A stretch of 33,998 nucleotides of DNA from assembly GCA_049591295.1 (NCBI GenBank), contig JBAWEQ010000171.1, positions 1-33,998 on the forward strand, read 5' to 3'. Made by a program: the position numbers and the translations under genes. This document shows positions 7,407 to 16,648 of the stretch, one piece after another. The DNA is from DTPS01 sp049591295. Its GTDB lineage: Bacteria > Acidobacteriota > UBA4820 > DSQY01. Position 1 is the first letter of the stretch. Every line of letters starts with the position of its first letter. The notes below the pieces were generated by a model, which worked only from the letters and a program-made list of their open reading frames with translations, was not told the DNA's origin and ran no database searches.

Positions 7407-7722
7407 GTCCCCGGCGGGTGGAGGGCGGAGGCTGGAGCAGGCCGTCCAGGATGGTTCCACTCCTGCGTTGTGGGGTCTGCCTTCAGGAGAGAGGCGGAGG
7501 AAGGCGCAGCTGAGGTCAGGCCAATGTTCGAGGCTGATGCGCTGGTCGTTTTCGGACAGGTACGAGGGTACGGCAGGAAATGGGAAGCGAAGAAGGGGGG
7601 CAGGACCCAGCGGGGGGTGGCGGCGGGCGGGTGGAGATCCGGGGAGGATCCTCCGCCGTTCCGCCGTGCTAGACTACGCCCTGCCCGGCCAGCAGTCGGG
7701 CGTCTCTTGTGGAGTCTGCCCC
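7407..7722. other. Intergenic stretch between divergent genes
   Basis: No credible gene is seen in this 316-base stretch. It holds three heptamer-like units (GTGGAGG, GCGGAGG, CTGGAGC at 7418-7438), a 12-bp palindrome GGAGGATCCTCC at 7643-7654, and a candidate extended -10 at 7667-7675 for the next plus-strand gene. An open frame on the minus strand here has no ribosome-binding site or family signature. Confidence 0.5.
7667..7675 (+). promoter_or_regulatory. Candidate extended -10 for the FG-GAP-like gene
   Basis: TGCTAGACT resembles the TGATAGACT element before the M24 gene. It would give a leader of about 40 bases to the ATG at 7723. No good -35 is present. Confidence 0.3.
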
Positions 7723-8256
7723 ATGAACACTCGCCCGCTCCTGCTGCCGCTCTGCCTCCTCCTCCTGCCGATCGCCTCCATCCCGCTTCGCTCCGCAGCA
7801 ATGCCGCAGGACCGTCTCCCCGCGGCGATCCGCAGCCAGCTCGACGAGGCTTATCCGGGCTGGCATCCGGCGGCGGTCTCGGATGAGGTTCGGGCCTTCT
7901 TTAAGGACGTGCGCCCCGATGCGGAGCCGTGGTGGATCGCGGGGGATTTCACGGGTTCCGGCCGGGAGGACTTCGCCGTGCAGATCCTCGCCCCGCTCGC
8001 GGGTCACGAGCGGCGCATCGTGGCCGCCTTCCTGGCGGATGGCAGGGAGGGCTATAGGCGCGTGGAGCTGGAAAACGGGCAACCCGACCCGCGCGTCTAT
8101 TTGTGGCTGCTGAAGCGGGGCCACGAGGATGTGGCGTCGCAAACGGGCAAGACCATCACCTTCCCCCGCGACTCCGTCGGGGTGGAGAGTTCCGGCCCGA
8201 GCGTGGCCTACCTGTTCGAGCACGGCTCCTTCAAGCGGATCTGGCTCGGCATCTGA
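7723..8256 (+). CDS. Small exported hypothetical protein, FG-GAP-like segment
   Basis: A 177-residue protein starting with a signal peptide (a leucine-rich core, then likely cleavage near SAAMP at about 26). The mature part contains GDFTGSGREDFAVQILAP, which resembles one FG-GAP/VCBS-type blade with a D-x-x-G-x-G-x-x-D calcium-loop pattern. The rest shows no family that I recognise. GTGGAG lies about eight bases before the ATG. The gene is convergent with glyS, with 49 bases between the stop codons. Location in the periplasm or outside the cell is inferred from the signal peptide; function is unknown. Confidence 0.72.
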   Translation: MNTRPLLLPLCLLLLPIASIPLRSAAMPQDRLPAAIRSQLDEAYPGWHPAAVSDEVRAFFKDVRPDAEPWWIAGDFTGSGREDFAVQILAPLAGHERRIVAAFLADGREGYRRVELENGQPDPRVYLWLLKRGHEDVASQTGKTITFPRDSVGVESSGPSVAYLFEHGSFKRIWLGI

Positions 8257-8305
8257 CCGGACCTGCCGGGTTTCCGCCCGGACGATGCCGGCGAAGTCCT
8301 TCTCC

Positions 8306-10442
8306 CTACTTCCCTGCCTCTTTTTCCCGCGGCACGATTTCCGAGAAGTCCGCCACCCGGTCGAAGAGCGCCACGAGGCGCTGGAGAAGCGCCAGCCGGT
8401 TCTGCTGGAGCGCTGTCTTCTTCGGGTCCTTGCCCTCGGGATCGCACATCACCAGGACGTCGTCGAAGAAGCGGTCCACCGCGGGGCGCACCGTGGCCAA
8501 GCGGCGAAGAGCGCCCGCGTAGTCTCCGCTATCCAGGAGGCGGCCCGCTTCGTCCTTGACGCCCTCGTAAGCCGCGTACAGGAACCGCTCTCCGGCCCCT
8601 TCCTTCTGGTCCTCGGACAAAAAGAGTTCGGGGGCCAGTTCGTAGCGAGGGATGCCTTTCAGGATGTTCCGGACGCGCTTGAAGGCCACCGAGAGGTGGT
8701 CGAAATCCTCGGCGAACTCGTTGCGGATCGTGTGCAGGGCCACTATCTTCCGGTGCAGTTCGGCGGGGTCGCCCAGGTCGAATGCCAGCACAGCATTGGC
8801 TTCGTCATAGCCGTACCCATGAACCTCCCAAAGGAAGCGCAGCCGGCCAGCCAAAAACTCCATCAGCCCTTCGGGGACTCCTCCCATCTCCTGGAGAAAT
8901 GAGGGTAGATCCAGGGAACGCGCCTTCTCTGTCAGGATACGCAGTAAGGCGACGGCCGCCCTCCTGAGGGCGAAGGGATCTTTGGAGCCCGTCGGGGCCT
9001 GGCCGGCCGCGAACATCTCGCGGAGAGTGTCGAGCCGGTCGGCCGCCGCCACGCAATCGCCCAGCACGCCTCTGGGGAGGGCATCCTCCGTAAAGACCGG
9101 TCGGTAGTGGTCGTAGATCGCCTCGGCCACGTCGGTGGGCTGCCCCTGGGTTGCGGCGTAGAGGCCTCCAGCGATTCCCTGGAGGGTCGTGAACTCTTTC
9201 TCCTGGACCAGCAGTGAGACGAGATCGCACTTGCAGTGCCGGGCGGCCCAGGCGGCACCCTTCGCATCGGCGCCCCACAGTTCCGCCAGCCTCTTGGCTG
9301 TCCGCTCCAGCCGAGCGGATTTGTCGTAGTAGCTTCCTGCCTTGGCGTGGAAGACCACTCCCTTCAGCGCCTCCAGCCGCTCTTCGAGCGCAACTTTCAC
9401 GTCCTGCTCGTAAAAAAAGCGGGCATCGGAGAGGCGGGAGCGAGAGACGTTTTCGAGGCCTCTCCGGATGAAGCCCTTGGGATCGTCGGGGCCGTCCATG
9501 ACGGACAAGAAATGCGGCAGCACCGAGTCCCCGGCCCCGCGCACCACGAAGAAATTCTGGTGCTCCCGGAGGCACGTCACTAAAATCTCCGAGGGAAGAG
9601 CCAGATACTCGGCGGGTATGCCGCCCACGAGAACGGTGGGGAACTCGCACAGATAGACCAGCTTCTCCAGGAGCTCAGGGTCGCCGGGCACGTGGCCGCC
9701 GAGGGCGGTCGCGTGCTGGCTGAGTTCGTCCGTGATCTTCCGTTTTCGGTCAGCCGGATCGGCCAGGACGCGCTCCCGCCGAAGCGCCTCGGCGTAGACC
9801 GCCGCGGAGGGCACCTCCACGGCCGCCGCGCCGTGAATGCGGTGGCCGCGGCTGACCCGTCCGGCCGCCACGCCTTTGATGCTCAGCGGCACGATCTGAT
9901 CGTCGAGGAGCGCCACGACCCAGCGGACGGGCCGCACGAAGGTTTGGCTCCCGTTCCCCCAGCGCATGGCCTTGGTGAGGTGGAGGGCATCCACGGCGGC
10001 AGGAACGATCTCCGCGAGGATCTCCTCGGTGGGCCTGCCCTTGACCGTGCGCTCGAAGCCCACGCAGAGTCCCTTGGGGCCTTGGACCTCCCGGCAGTCG
10101 GCCAGGTTCACACCTTGCTTGCGGGCGAATCCCTCGGCGGCCTTGGTCCACTGCCCGCCGGCATCCCGCGCCACGGCCATGGCGGGACCCACCACCGTCT
10201 CGCTGCTGTCGTGCTGGCGAGCGGACAGGCCCGGGAGAAGGAAGCCGATACGGCGCGGCGCGGCGATCATCCTGCCGCCCGGAATTTTCGAGAATGGATC
10301 CTGCCCAGGGTTTGGGTCGAGATCGCCACCCATCCAGAGACCAGAGGCCCTGAGCCCTTCTATGACGCGGCCGGCCAGCCCCCAGGCCAACTCCCCGATC
10401 ATCCCCGCCGGAATCTCCTCGGTTCCGATTTCAAGAAGAAAG

Positions 10443-10450
<8 letters not shown>
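8306..10450 (-). CDS. glyS: Glycyl-tRNA synthetase beta subunit
   Basis: A 714-residue beta subunit of the bacterial alpha2beta2 glycyl-tRNA synthetase; it binds tRNA-Gly while the alpha subunit activates glycine. Typical segments are the N-terminus FLLEIGTEEIPA, the stretch FPTVLVGGIPAEYLALP followed by REHQNFF, the motif SRLSDARFFYEQD, and a C-terminal helical DALR-like anticodon-binding region (about 590-700). It begins with GTG at 10450 inside the end of glyQ (8-base overlap GTGGCTGA), with GGAGG upstream inside glyQ. This coupling suits equal production of both subunits. Its length is slightly above the family's usual 680-700 residues. Confidence 0.96.
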
Positions 10451-11312
<862 letters not shown>

Positions 11313-11367
11313 GGTCGTCTCCGCTTCCTTCCCGCGGTCCTGTCCCGTGGATCCCGCCGGCCACGGC

Positions 11368-12129
11368 TCAAGGTCCGGCCGCGCCCCCGAGGCTCTCGAG
11401 CGCCGGCCATGTGGCCAACGGCCGTCCCAGATAGGCGGCGAGCGCCCAATATACCATACCCGACAGGGCTGAGAGGGCCTCCTGCGGGAACTCCCGCCGG
11501 GCCAGCGAAGCCAGGGGTGACCGGAAGACCGCCTCCAGAAGGGAAGCCATCGGGCCCGTGAGGGCGCGTCCCTCGGCCGGCCGCTGCCGTTGACAGCGGG
11601 GGCAGCGCCACTCCCCAGCCCCGAGGTCCAGCAGGAGCGGGTAGCTCTGGACGCCGCAGGCCACGCACCCCTCCGGCCTGGGGAACACCCCGTGCAGCCG
11701 GAGAAGCCAGGCGGAGAAGTAGACCCAGGCCAGCAGGGGCGGCGCGCCAGCCCGCAGCCCCGCCAGCACGGCGCCCAGGAGCCGGTAGCTCTCCTCCTCC
11801 GCGGCATGGGCGGGTAAAGCGCGCTCCAGGGTTTCACCCATCCCCATGAGCACGGCCGCCTCGGGCCAGCGGCCGTGGAGGTCCAGCGAGCCCTCCAGCA
11901 GCTCGGCCGACCTGAGGGCTCCCAGCTCGCGCCCCTCCTTCAGCACGACCTCTACACGCACCCGGCTCAGTGGCTCAAGAGCACCGCGGAAGGGAGAGGT
12001 GGTTCGCCTGGCCCCCTTGGCCACGGCCCGCACGACGCCCTCCTCGCGCGTGAAGAGGGTAACGATCCAGGAGGATTCGGTGAGGGGATGCCGCAGGAGG
12101 ACGAAGGCCTCGGAGCTCAGGGCGGGCAT
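11368..12129 (-). CDS. recO: DNA repair protein RecO
   Basis: A 253-residue recombination mediator of the RecF pathway that helps load RecA on SSB-coated single-stranded DNA. An N-terminal OB fold (about 1-80: EAFVLLRHPLTESSWIVTLFT, VVRAVAKGARR) is followed by a helical domain with a zinc site formed by C155, C158, C176 and C179 (CVAC and CPRC). The start has no good ribosome-binding site of its own (CTGATCCC). A short ORF with a very strong site ends 13 bases inside recO, which suggests coupled translation. It lies between cell-surface genes and glyQS. Confidence 0.92.
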   Translation of the reverse strand: MPALSSEAFVLLRHPLTESSWIVTLFTREEGVVRAVAKGARRTTSPFRGALEPLSRVRVEVVLKEGRELGALRSAELLEGSLDLHGRWPEAAVLMGMGETLERALPAHAAEEESYRLLGAVLAGLRAGAPPLLAWVYFSAWLLRLHGVFPRPEGCVACGVQSYPLLLDLGAGEWRCPRCQRQRPAEGRALTGPMASLLEAVFRSPLASLARREFPQEALSALSGMVYWALAAYLGRPLATWPALESLGGAAGP

Positions 12130-12227
12130 GGGATCAGGAGGACCGGCGAGTGCCGGCGCGCTAGGCGGGGAGGGCGCGCGCTGGGCCTGGCTTCTTGGAC
12201 TCCGGCGGGAGAGCCGTCGCCGCTCAT
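12117..12227 (-). CDS. Possible 36-residue ORF coupled to recO
   Basis: Five bases after the stop of the upstream membrane-protein gene lies GGAGGAGGGGA, the strongest ribosome-binding site of this gene run, with an ATG at 12227. The ORF (starting MSGDGSPAGVQEARP) ends at 12117, 13 bases inside recO. Its arginine/proline-rich sequence resembles no family, so it may be a leader peptide that only carries ribosomes to recO, or the site may be coincidental. It is short and its composition is ordinary for this GC content. Confidence 0.33.
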   Translation of the reverse strand: MSGDGSPAGVQEARPSARPPRLARRHSPVLLIPCPP

Positions 12228-12246
12228 CGGTCCCCTCCTCCGACCG

Positions 12247-13449
12247 TCACGGGCCGTCGGCTTCCTCATTCCGGTTGAGAGCCAGTCCCACGAGGAAAAA
12301 CACGAGCGTGGCCACCTCGGCGTCCCCGGCGTTGAACTCGAAGAACCCTCCCACGAGAAAGGCCGTAAAGGCCGCCAAGGCTCCGTACCTGAGGGCGGGG
12401 TCGGGCTGGCGGGCTATTCCTCGGAAGGCCGCCACCACGAAGGCCAAGAAGAGGACCAGGCCCAGCAGGCCCGATTGAATGGCGATCATGAGGTAGATGT
12501 TGTGGGCGTGGGAAACGGTCTGGAACCCGACGTGCGTGGGGTAATGAATGAAGTGAGCGTACGGCGCCTTGTACGGGCCCGCCGTCTCTTCGTAAATGCC
12601 CGGCCCCCACCCGAGCAGGGGCTTGTCCCGCCACATCTGAAGCCCCGAGATCCAGAGGTAGATTCGCTCGGCGACGCTGGGATTGTTCATATTCCACATC
12701 CCGGCGACCCGGTGGCGGAAGCTCGCGGGACCGAACAGATACAATCCGCCTCCCAGGACGCACAGGCCCAGGACCCCGGCCAGAGCACAGGTCCGCCCCT
12801 TCTTCCACAACAGCACCAAAGCGGCCGGAACGGCCGCCACCCAGTAGGTTCGGGCGAGGCTCATGAATAGGCCCAGTCCGCAGGAAAAAGACCCCGCCCA
12901 AAAGGGCCAGCGGCGCTTCTCTTCGCCATAGAGAGCCCGAGCGGCGAAGAAGAACATGAGGGCGGTGATGACTCCGCCGTAGGTGAGATGCTGGCTGAAG
13001 TAGCCGTAGGCGTTGACGGTTCCGATGGGGACCTTTCGGGCGAGCGCGTGAATGTGGAAGTCCGTGCCCAGAAAGAACTCGGCCGCGTCCATGGGCAGCG
13101 TGAGGAAGGCGGTGACCACCAGGAAGGTGGTCCAGGTCCGCAGGTTCTTCCGGACGGCCCAGGGCAGGCTGGCCCCCACGAAGAGCGTGGTCCAGGACCA
13201 GTGGTTCAGCACTCCCACCAGGGCGTCGTGACGCAAGGGGCTGAAGAGCGCCGAGAGCACGTTCGCCGCCAGATAAGCGATGAGTAGCCATTCGGGGGTC
13301 GTCGGGTGCCACCGGCGCCGGACCAGCCGCCACAAGAAGAAGAGGCTGAGGCCGCCCTGGGCGGCGTTGATGGCGGCCAGGCTGAGGGGGGCGGCCGCCG
13401 CGAGCAGGTAGAAGAAGAAGAGCTCAAGCCCCGCCACGAAAGGCCTCAT
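12247..13449 (-). CDS. O-antigen ligase/polymerase-like membrane protein (Wzy_C family)
   Basis: A 400-residue protein with about ten to twelve membrane segments and one large periplasmic loop (about 240-315). The loop holds family-type features: an ERIYLW segment with R262, WRDKPLLGWGPGIYE, and HAHNIYL (H314, H316); SLARTYW (R200) lies before it. WaaL ligases move O-antigen from undecaprenyl diphosphate to the lipid A core, and Wzy polymerases extend it; the two cannot be told apart here. The ATG at 13449 overlaps the upstream glycosyltransferase by 26 bases; a GTG at 13437 would overlap by 14 and may be the real start. The two GT4 genes upstream support a role in surface glycan assembly. 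Confidence 0.8.
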   Translation of the reverse strand: MRPFVAGLELFFFYLLAAAAPLSLAAINAAQGGLSLFFLWRLVRRRWHPTTPEWLLIAYLAANVLSALFSPLRHDALVGVLNHWSWTTLFVGASLPWAVRKNLRTWTTFLVVTAFLTLPMDAAEFFLGTDFHIHALARKVPIGTVNAYGYFSQHLTYGGVITALMFFFAARALYGEEKRRWPFWAGSFSCGLGLFMSLARTYWVAAVPAALVLLWKKGRTCALAGVLGLCVLGGGLYLFGPASFRHRVAGMWNMNNPSVAERIYLWISGLQMWRDKPLLGWGPGIYEETAGPYKAPYAHFIHYPTHVGFQTVSHAHNIYLMIAIQSGLLGLVLFLAFVVAAFRGIARQPDPALRYGALAAFTAFLVGGFFEFNAGDAEVATLVFFLVGLALNRNEEADGP

Positions 13450-14566
13450 AGCGGGTCACGACGAACTCCTTCATCTCGCGGGCGTACCGGTCGGCGCTGA
13501 AGCGCGCCGCGTTGGTGGTCATGGCGCGGGTCTGGAAGAGGTGCTGCTTGCGATCAAAGTCGGCCATGGCCTGGGCCAGCGACTCCGCTGAGGGTTCTTC
13601 AAAGAAGAGTCCGGTCGCGGCACCGAAATCCGCCCCCTCGGGCGGGACCACGGTCTCCAGGGCGCCGCCCCTGGCGTAGGCGATCACCGGCGTCCCCGCC
13701 GCCTGCGCCTCCACGGGTGCGATGCCGAAATCCTCCTCGCCGCAGAAGAGCAGGGCCCTGGCTTTGGCCATCTCCTCCGCCACGGCCGCGTCCGGCAGGC
13801 GACCCAGGAAGGACACGGTGGGGCCGGCCAGCCGCTTCAGCCGCTCCATCTCGGGCCCGTCGCCCACCACGCGGAGCGGCAGCCCCAGCCGCGTGCAGGC
13901 CACGACGGCGAGATCCGTCCTCTTGTACGGCACCATGCGCCCCACGACGAGGAAGGCCTCATTCCGCGTCTCCGCAGGAGAAAACCGCTCCACCTCCACG
14001 GGCGGGTAGATCACCGTCGCCTCCCTGTCGTAGATCCTATGGATTCGGCGCGCCACGTTCCGTGAGTTGGCCGCATAGGCATCCACCCTCCGGCCCGCCA
14101 GGGCGTCCCACTGGCGGATGTAGTGGAGCACGGCCCGCGCGACCCACGACCGGGCACCTGTCGTTAGACCGCTCAAACGGAGGTATGGTTTATACAGATC
14201 CCACGCATAGCGCATCGGCGTGTGGCAATAGCACAGATGCAGGGCGTCGGAGCGCACCAGGGCCCCGTGGGCCACGCTGTGCGAGAAGGAGAGGACAACC
14301 TCCGCCTCGTCCAGGTCGAGCTGCTCGACGGCGAGTGGGAAGAGGGCCAGAAAGGTCCGGTAGCGCCGCTTGAAGAGGGGCCTGTTCAGGAAGGTGGTGT
14401 GGATGATGCGGTCCCCGATGACCGAGTTCTCGAACTGTCTGGGGTCGTAGAAGAGCGTGTGGATGGGGGCTGCCGGGAACAGGGTGCAGAGGAGTTCCAG
14501 GCAGCGTTCGGCGCCGCCGTAATCCACCAGCCAGTCCTGGACGAAGGCGATCTTCGGCTCAGCCAA
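13424..14566 (-). CDS. Glycosyltransferase family 4
   Basis: A 380-residue GT-B fold enzyme. The N-terminal domain starts KIAFVQDWLVDYGGAERCLE, with a glycine pair typical of GT4 acceptor domains, followed by CHTPMRYAWD. The C-terminal donor domain has VVGRMVPYKRTDL and the E-x7-E motif in EDFGIAPVEAQAAGTPV. The resemblance is to mannosyl-type transferases of O-antigen or exopolysaccharide loci; donor and acceptor are unknown. No ATG occurs near the conserved N-terminus, so TTG at 14566 is taken as start; GGAG lies upstream and it overlaps the preceding gene by eight bases (TTGGCTGA). Confidence 0.88.
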   Translation of the reverse strand: MAEPKIAFVQDWLVDYGGAERCLELLCTLFPAAPIHTLFYDPRQFENSVIGDRIIHTTFLNRPLFKRRYRTFLALFPLAVEQLDLDEAEVVLSFSHSVAHGALVRSDALHLCYCHTPMRYAWDLYKPYLRLSGLTTGARSWVARAVLHYIRQWDALAGRRVDAYAANSRNVARRIHRIYDREATVIYPPVEVERFSPAETRNEAFLVVGRMVPYKRTDLAVVACTRLGLPLRVVGDGPEMERLKRLAGPTVSFLGRLPDAAVAEEMAKARALLFCGEEDFGIAPVEAQAAGTPVIAYARGGALETVVPPEGADFGAATGLFFEEPSAESLAQAMADFDRKQHLFQTRAMTTNAARFSADRYAREMKEFVVTRYEAFRGGA

Positions 14567-15695
14567 GCGCGAACTCCACGATCTCCCGAAGGCGGCGCTC
14601 CGGGTTGAAGAGCGCCTCCACCCGTCCCCGGCCCGCCTCTCCCATCCGCGCCCGGAGCAGCGGGTCCGCCAGCAGGGGCTCCACGGCACGGCGAAGGGCC
14701 ACGGCGTCCTTCTCCGCGTGGAAGCCAGTGACCCCGTGCTCCACGATCTCCGGCAGTCCGCCGCTCCGCGTGACCACCACCGGAAGGGCGCGTGCCATAC
14801 CCTCCACGGCCACCAGACCGAAGGGTTCCTCCCAGAGGGACGGTACCACCAAGACGTCGAGGGCGTCCAGGAAGGCCATGGATTCGACCATCCGCCCGGT
14901 GATGACCACCCTCGAAGGGTCCGCGGCGGACGCCGCGGCCCGCACCCGCGTCTCCTCGGCGGGGTCCTCGAAATCGGCCGCCCCGGCCACGAGCAGCTTG
15001 AGGCGGGGATAGGCCGGCAGCAGGGGAAGGAGGGCTTCCAGGAAGAGGCGCTGGCCTTTGGTCCGCGAGATGCGTCCCAGGACACCCACCGCCAGATCGT
15101 GCGGCAAGAGCCCGAAGCCCTGCCTGGCCGCGGCCCGCTCCAGGGGCTCCTTCAGGAACCGCGGGCTCACCCAGTAGAAGAGGGTCCTGCCCTTTTCTTT
15201 GCAAAGGGCCTGAAAGGGGGCGGCCACCGCCGAGGAGCAGAAGACCACGTGGCGCACCTCGGGCCGCCGAAAGCACCAGTTCAGCAACCGGTGCTCCAGC
15301 CCCCGCTCGAAGATGAGGTGGAGGCCGCAGGTCACGGGCGTCCGGGTGTGCCGCGCGGCCAGCACGGCGGGGAGGAAGGTCCTGGGGGCGTTGGCGTAGA
15401 TCAGGTCGGCCCCGTCGGCCTCCAGAAACCGCCGCAACACCTTCGCCGCCCGTCGGGCATGGATCGGATAGGCGAGCTTCTCCGAGATCGGCTTCCGGCC
15501 GGGCGTCATGTCGGGAATGGGAAGGGGCCGCACGGGAAAGCCTGCCGATTCGAGGCTCTCCGACGCCGTGCCCCGCCCCGGAAGAAACACCGTGACCCTG
15601 TGGCCGGCTTGGCGAAAGGCATCGGCCAAATCCATCAGGATACGCTGTCCGCCGCCGAGACCCGCGTACTGGTCCAGCAAAACCACGTGAGCCAT
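14559..15695 (-). CDS. Glycosyltransferase family 4, first gene of the surface-glycan run
   Basis: A 378-residue GT-B enzyme starting MAHVVLLDQYAGLGGGQRIL (nucleotide-sugar transferase N-domain). The C-domain has GVLGRISRTKGQRLFLEAL and the E-x7-E motif in EEPFGLVAVEGMARALPVVV with GGLPEIVEHG. The sugar is unknown. The open frame extends to 16250, but the ATG at 15695 begins exactly at the conserved domain. No ribosome-binding site precedes it (CCTGGGACC), and a promoter-like pair at 15703-15732 would place transcription start at the ATG, so the mRNA may be leaderless. The gene heads a minus-strand run that continues to glyS. Confidence 0.88.
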   Translation of the reverse strand: MAHVVLLDQYAGLGGGQRILMDLADAFRQAGHRVTVFLPGRGTASESLESAGFPVRPLPIPDMTPGRKPISEKLAYPIHARRAAKVLRRFLEADGADLIYANAPRTFLPAVLAARHTRTPVTCGLHLIFERGLEHRLLNWCFRRPEVRHVVFCSSAVAAPFQALCKEKGRTLFYWVSPRFLKEPLERAAARQGFGLLPHDLAVGVLGRISRTKGQRLFLEALLPLLPAYPRLKLLVAGAADFEDPAEETRVRAAASAADPSRVVITGRMVESMAFLDALDVLVVPSLWEEPFGLVAVEGMARALPVVVTRSGGLPEIVEHGVTGFHAEKDAVALRRAVEPLLADPLLRARMGEAGRGRVEALFNPERRLREIVEFALG

Positions 15696-15702
15696 GGGTC
15701 CC

Positions 15703-15732
15703 AGGATACTCTGGCGGTAAGGCTCAGGGCAA
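15703..15732 (-). promoter_or_regulatory. Candidate promoter of the glycosyltransferase-recO-glyQS run
   Basis: On the minus strand TTGCCC (15732-15727) and TATCCT (15708-15703) are 18 bases apart. Transcription would start at or next to the ATG at 15695, giving a leaderless message. Confidence 0.35.
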
Positions 15733-15748
15733 GCACCAGGTGAGAATG

Positions 15749-15776
15749 GTGGAGGGTGGAGGGTGGAGGGTGGAGG
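15749..15776 (+). repeat. Four tandem copies of heptamer GTGGAGG
   Basis: Four perfect head-to-tail 7-base units between divergent genes. The G-rich strand has four or more GG tracts and could fold into a two-tetrad quadruplex. Similar purine heptamers occur at 7418, 2647 and 32400. Confidence 0.8.
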
Positions 15777-15809
15777 GGCTTGCGCCGCTGCCTCTCCATT
15801 CCGAAGGGC

Positions 15810-15875
15810 GGTTCCCATCGCGCCGGATGCCAGGGAACCAATCGGCCTCTTTCCGGTCTGACGATCCAGGTCAGA
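15810..15875 (+). promoter_or_regulatory. Two inverted repeats upstream of the tonB-like gene
   Basis: GGTTCCC (15810-15816) pairs with GGGAACC (15833-15839), with CATC/GATG nested inside. TCTGAC (15857-15862) pairs with GTCAGA (15870-15875), ending just before the ribosome-binding site AAAGGAGG. Operator or leader hairpins are both possible. No clear -35/-10 pair is seen. Confidence 0.35.
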
Positions 15876-15891
15876 AGAAAGGAGGTGGCCC

Positions 15892-16593
15892 ATGTTCGAA
15901 ACCGTCGTGGAGAGACCGATGGGAGCCGTGACGAGGGGCATGAAGGCGCTGCCGGCGGCGGTCATGGTCCACGTGGCGCTGGCCGCCGCTCTGCTGCTCG
16001 CCGCCCTCTTGGCGCCCATCCACCTTGAGCCGCCGCCCTTCCAGTTGACCGGAGTCATCATCCCCGTGACGCTCGCGCCCGTGGGGAGCGCCAGGGCGCC
16101 TGCCGAGCGGCCGGCGATCCGCAAACCGGTCACCGAACCCCATGGGCTCACCGCCCCCACCGAAGTCCCCAAGGGATTGTCCAGGGGACCAGCAGCATTG
16201 GAAGAAGCACCCGCCGAGGCCGGGCCAGGAGTCCCCGGTGGGGTCCCCACCGAGCTTCTGGGCCAGGGCGGCCCTGCGGCGGCGGCGCAACCTCAGGCCC
16301 CCAAGATCCTGCCCGCCTGGGCCGTGAAGGCGCCGCATCTGATCCGCCAGGTCACCCCGGCTTATCCGGAGGCCGCGCGGGCCATGGGCCTGACGGGCAA
16401 GGTCCTGTTGCAGATCGTCGTGAACCAGGATGGGCGGGTGGTGAGCGTGGAGGTCATGCAGGCGAGCAACCCTATCTTCGTCGATCCCGCCGTCGCGGCC
16501 GTGAGGCAGTGGCAGTACAGCCGGCCCATCGACGCCGGAGGTCAGTCCGTCGCCTGTTACGTCACCGTGCTGGTGAGCTTCACCATGGGTTGA
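15892..16593 (+). CDS. TonB-like energy transducer
   Basis: A 233-residue protein with a short cytoplasmic N-terminus, one membrane anchor (about 21-42), a proline/alanine-rich periplasmic linker (about 45-145) and a C-terminal TonB domain (about 146-232). The domain has the typical VTPAYPEAARAMGLTGKVLL, then VNQDGRVVSVEV, and AVAAVRQWQYSRP. TonB links the proton-motive force, through ExbB/ExbD, to outer-membrane receptors; neither ExbB/D nor a receptor is in the window. Solo TonB-domain proteins can also have other roles. Excellent ribosome-binding site AAAGGAGG. It is convergent with ctaB, with 55 bases between the stops. Confidence 0.85.
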   Translation: MFETVVERPMGAVTRGMKALPAAVMVHVALAAALLLAALLAPIHLEPPPFQLTGVIIPVTLAPVGSARAPAERPAIRKPVTEPHGLTAPTEVPKGLSRGPAALEEAPAEAGPGVPGGVPTELLGQGGPAAAAQPQAPKILPAWAVKAPHLIRQVTPAYPEAARAMGLTGKVLLQIVVNQDGRVVSVEVMQASNPIFVDPAVAAVRQWQYSRPIDAGGQSVACYVTVLVSFTMG

Positions 16594-16648
16594 TGCACGC
16601 CCTCTTCTGGGCCCAGGCACGACCGGGGATCCTTGCGGGGTTTCTTCC

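Noticed and set aside
7643..7654. 12-bp palindrome GGAGGATCCTCC
   Set aside because: It has no loop, lies in no clear promoter geometry, and such GC-rich palindromes are expected by chance; too weak to call an operator.
7403..7801. Minus-strand ORF of 132 codons in the gap after rrf2
   Set aside because: It overlaps the promoter region and the signal peptide of the FG-GAP-like gene, has no ribosome-binding site and has low-complexity composition.
15749..15776. Tandem repeat considered as CRISPR or VNTR coding repeat
   Set aside because: The units are seven bases without spacers, and no cas gene or reading frame covers them.
16607..16616. CTGGGCCCAG between the convergent tonB-like and ctaB genes considered as a shared terminator
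   Set aside because: A loop-less 10-bp palindrome without a T tract on either side cannot form a proper terminator hairpin.
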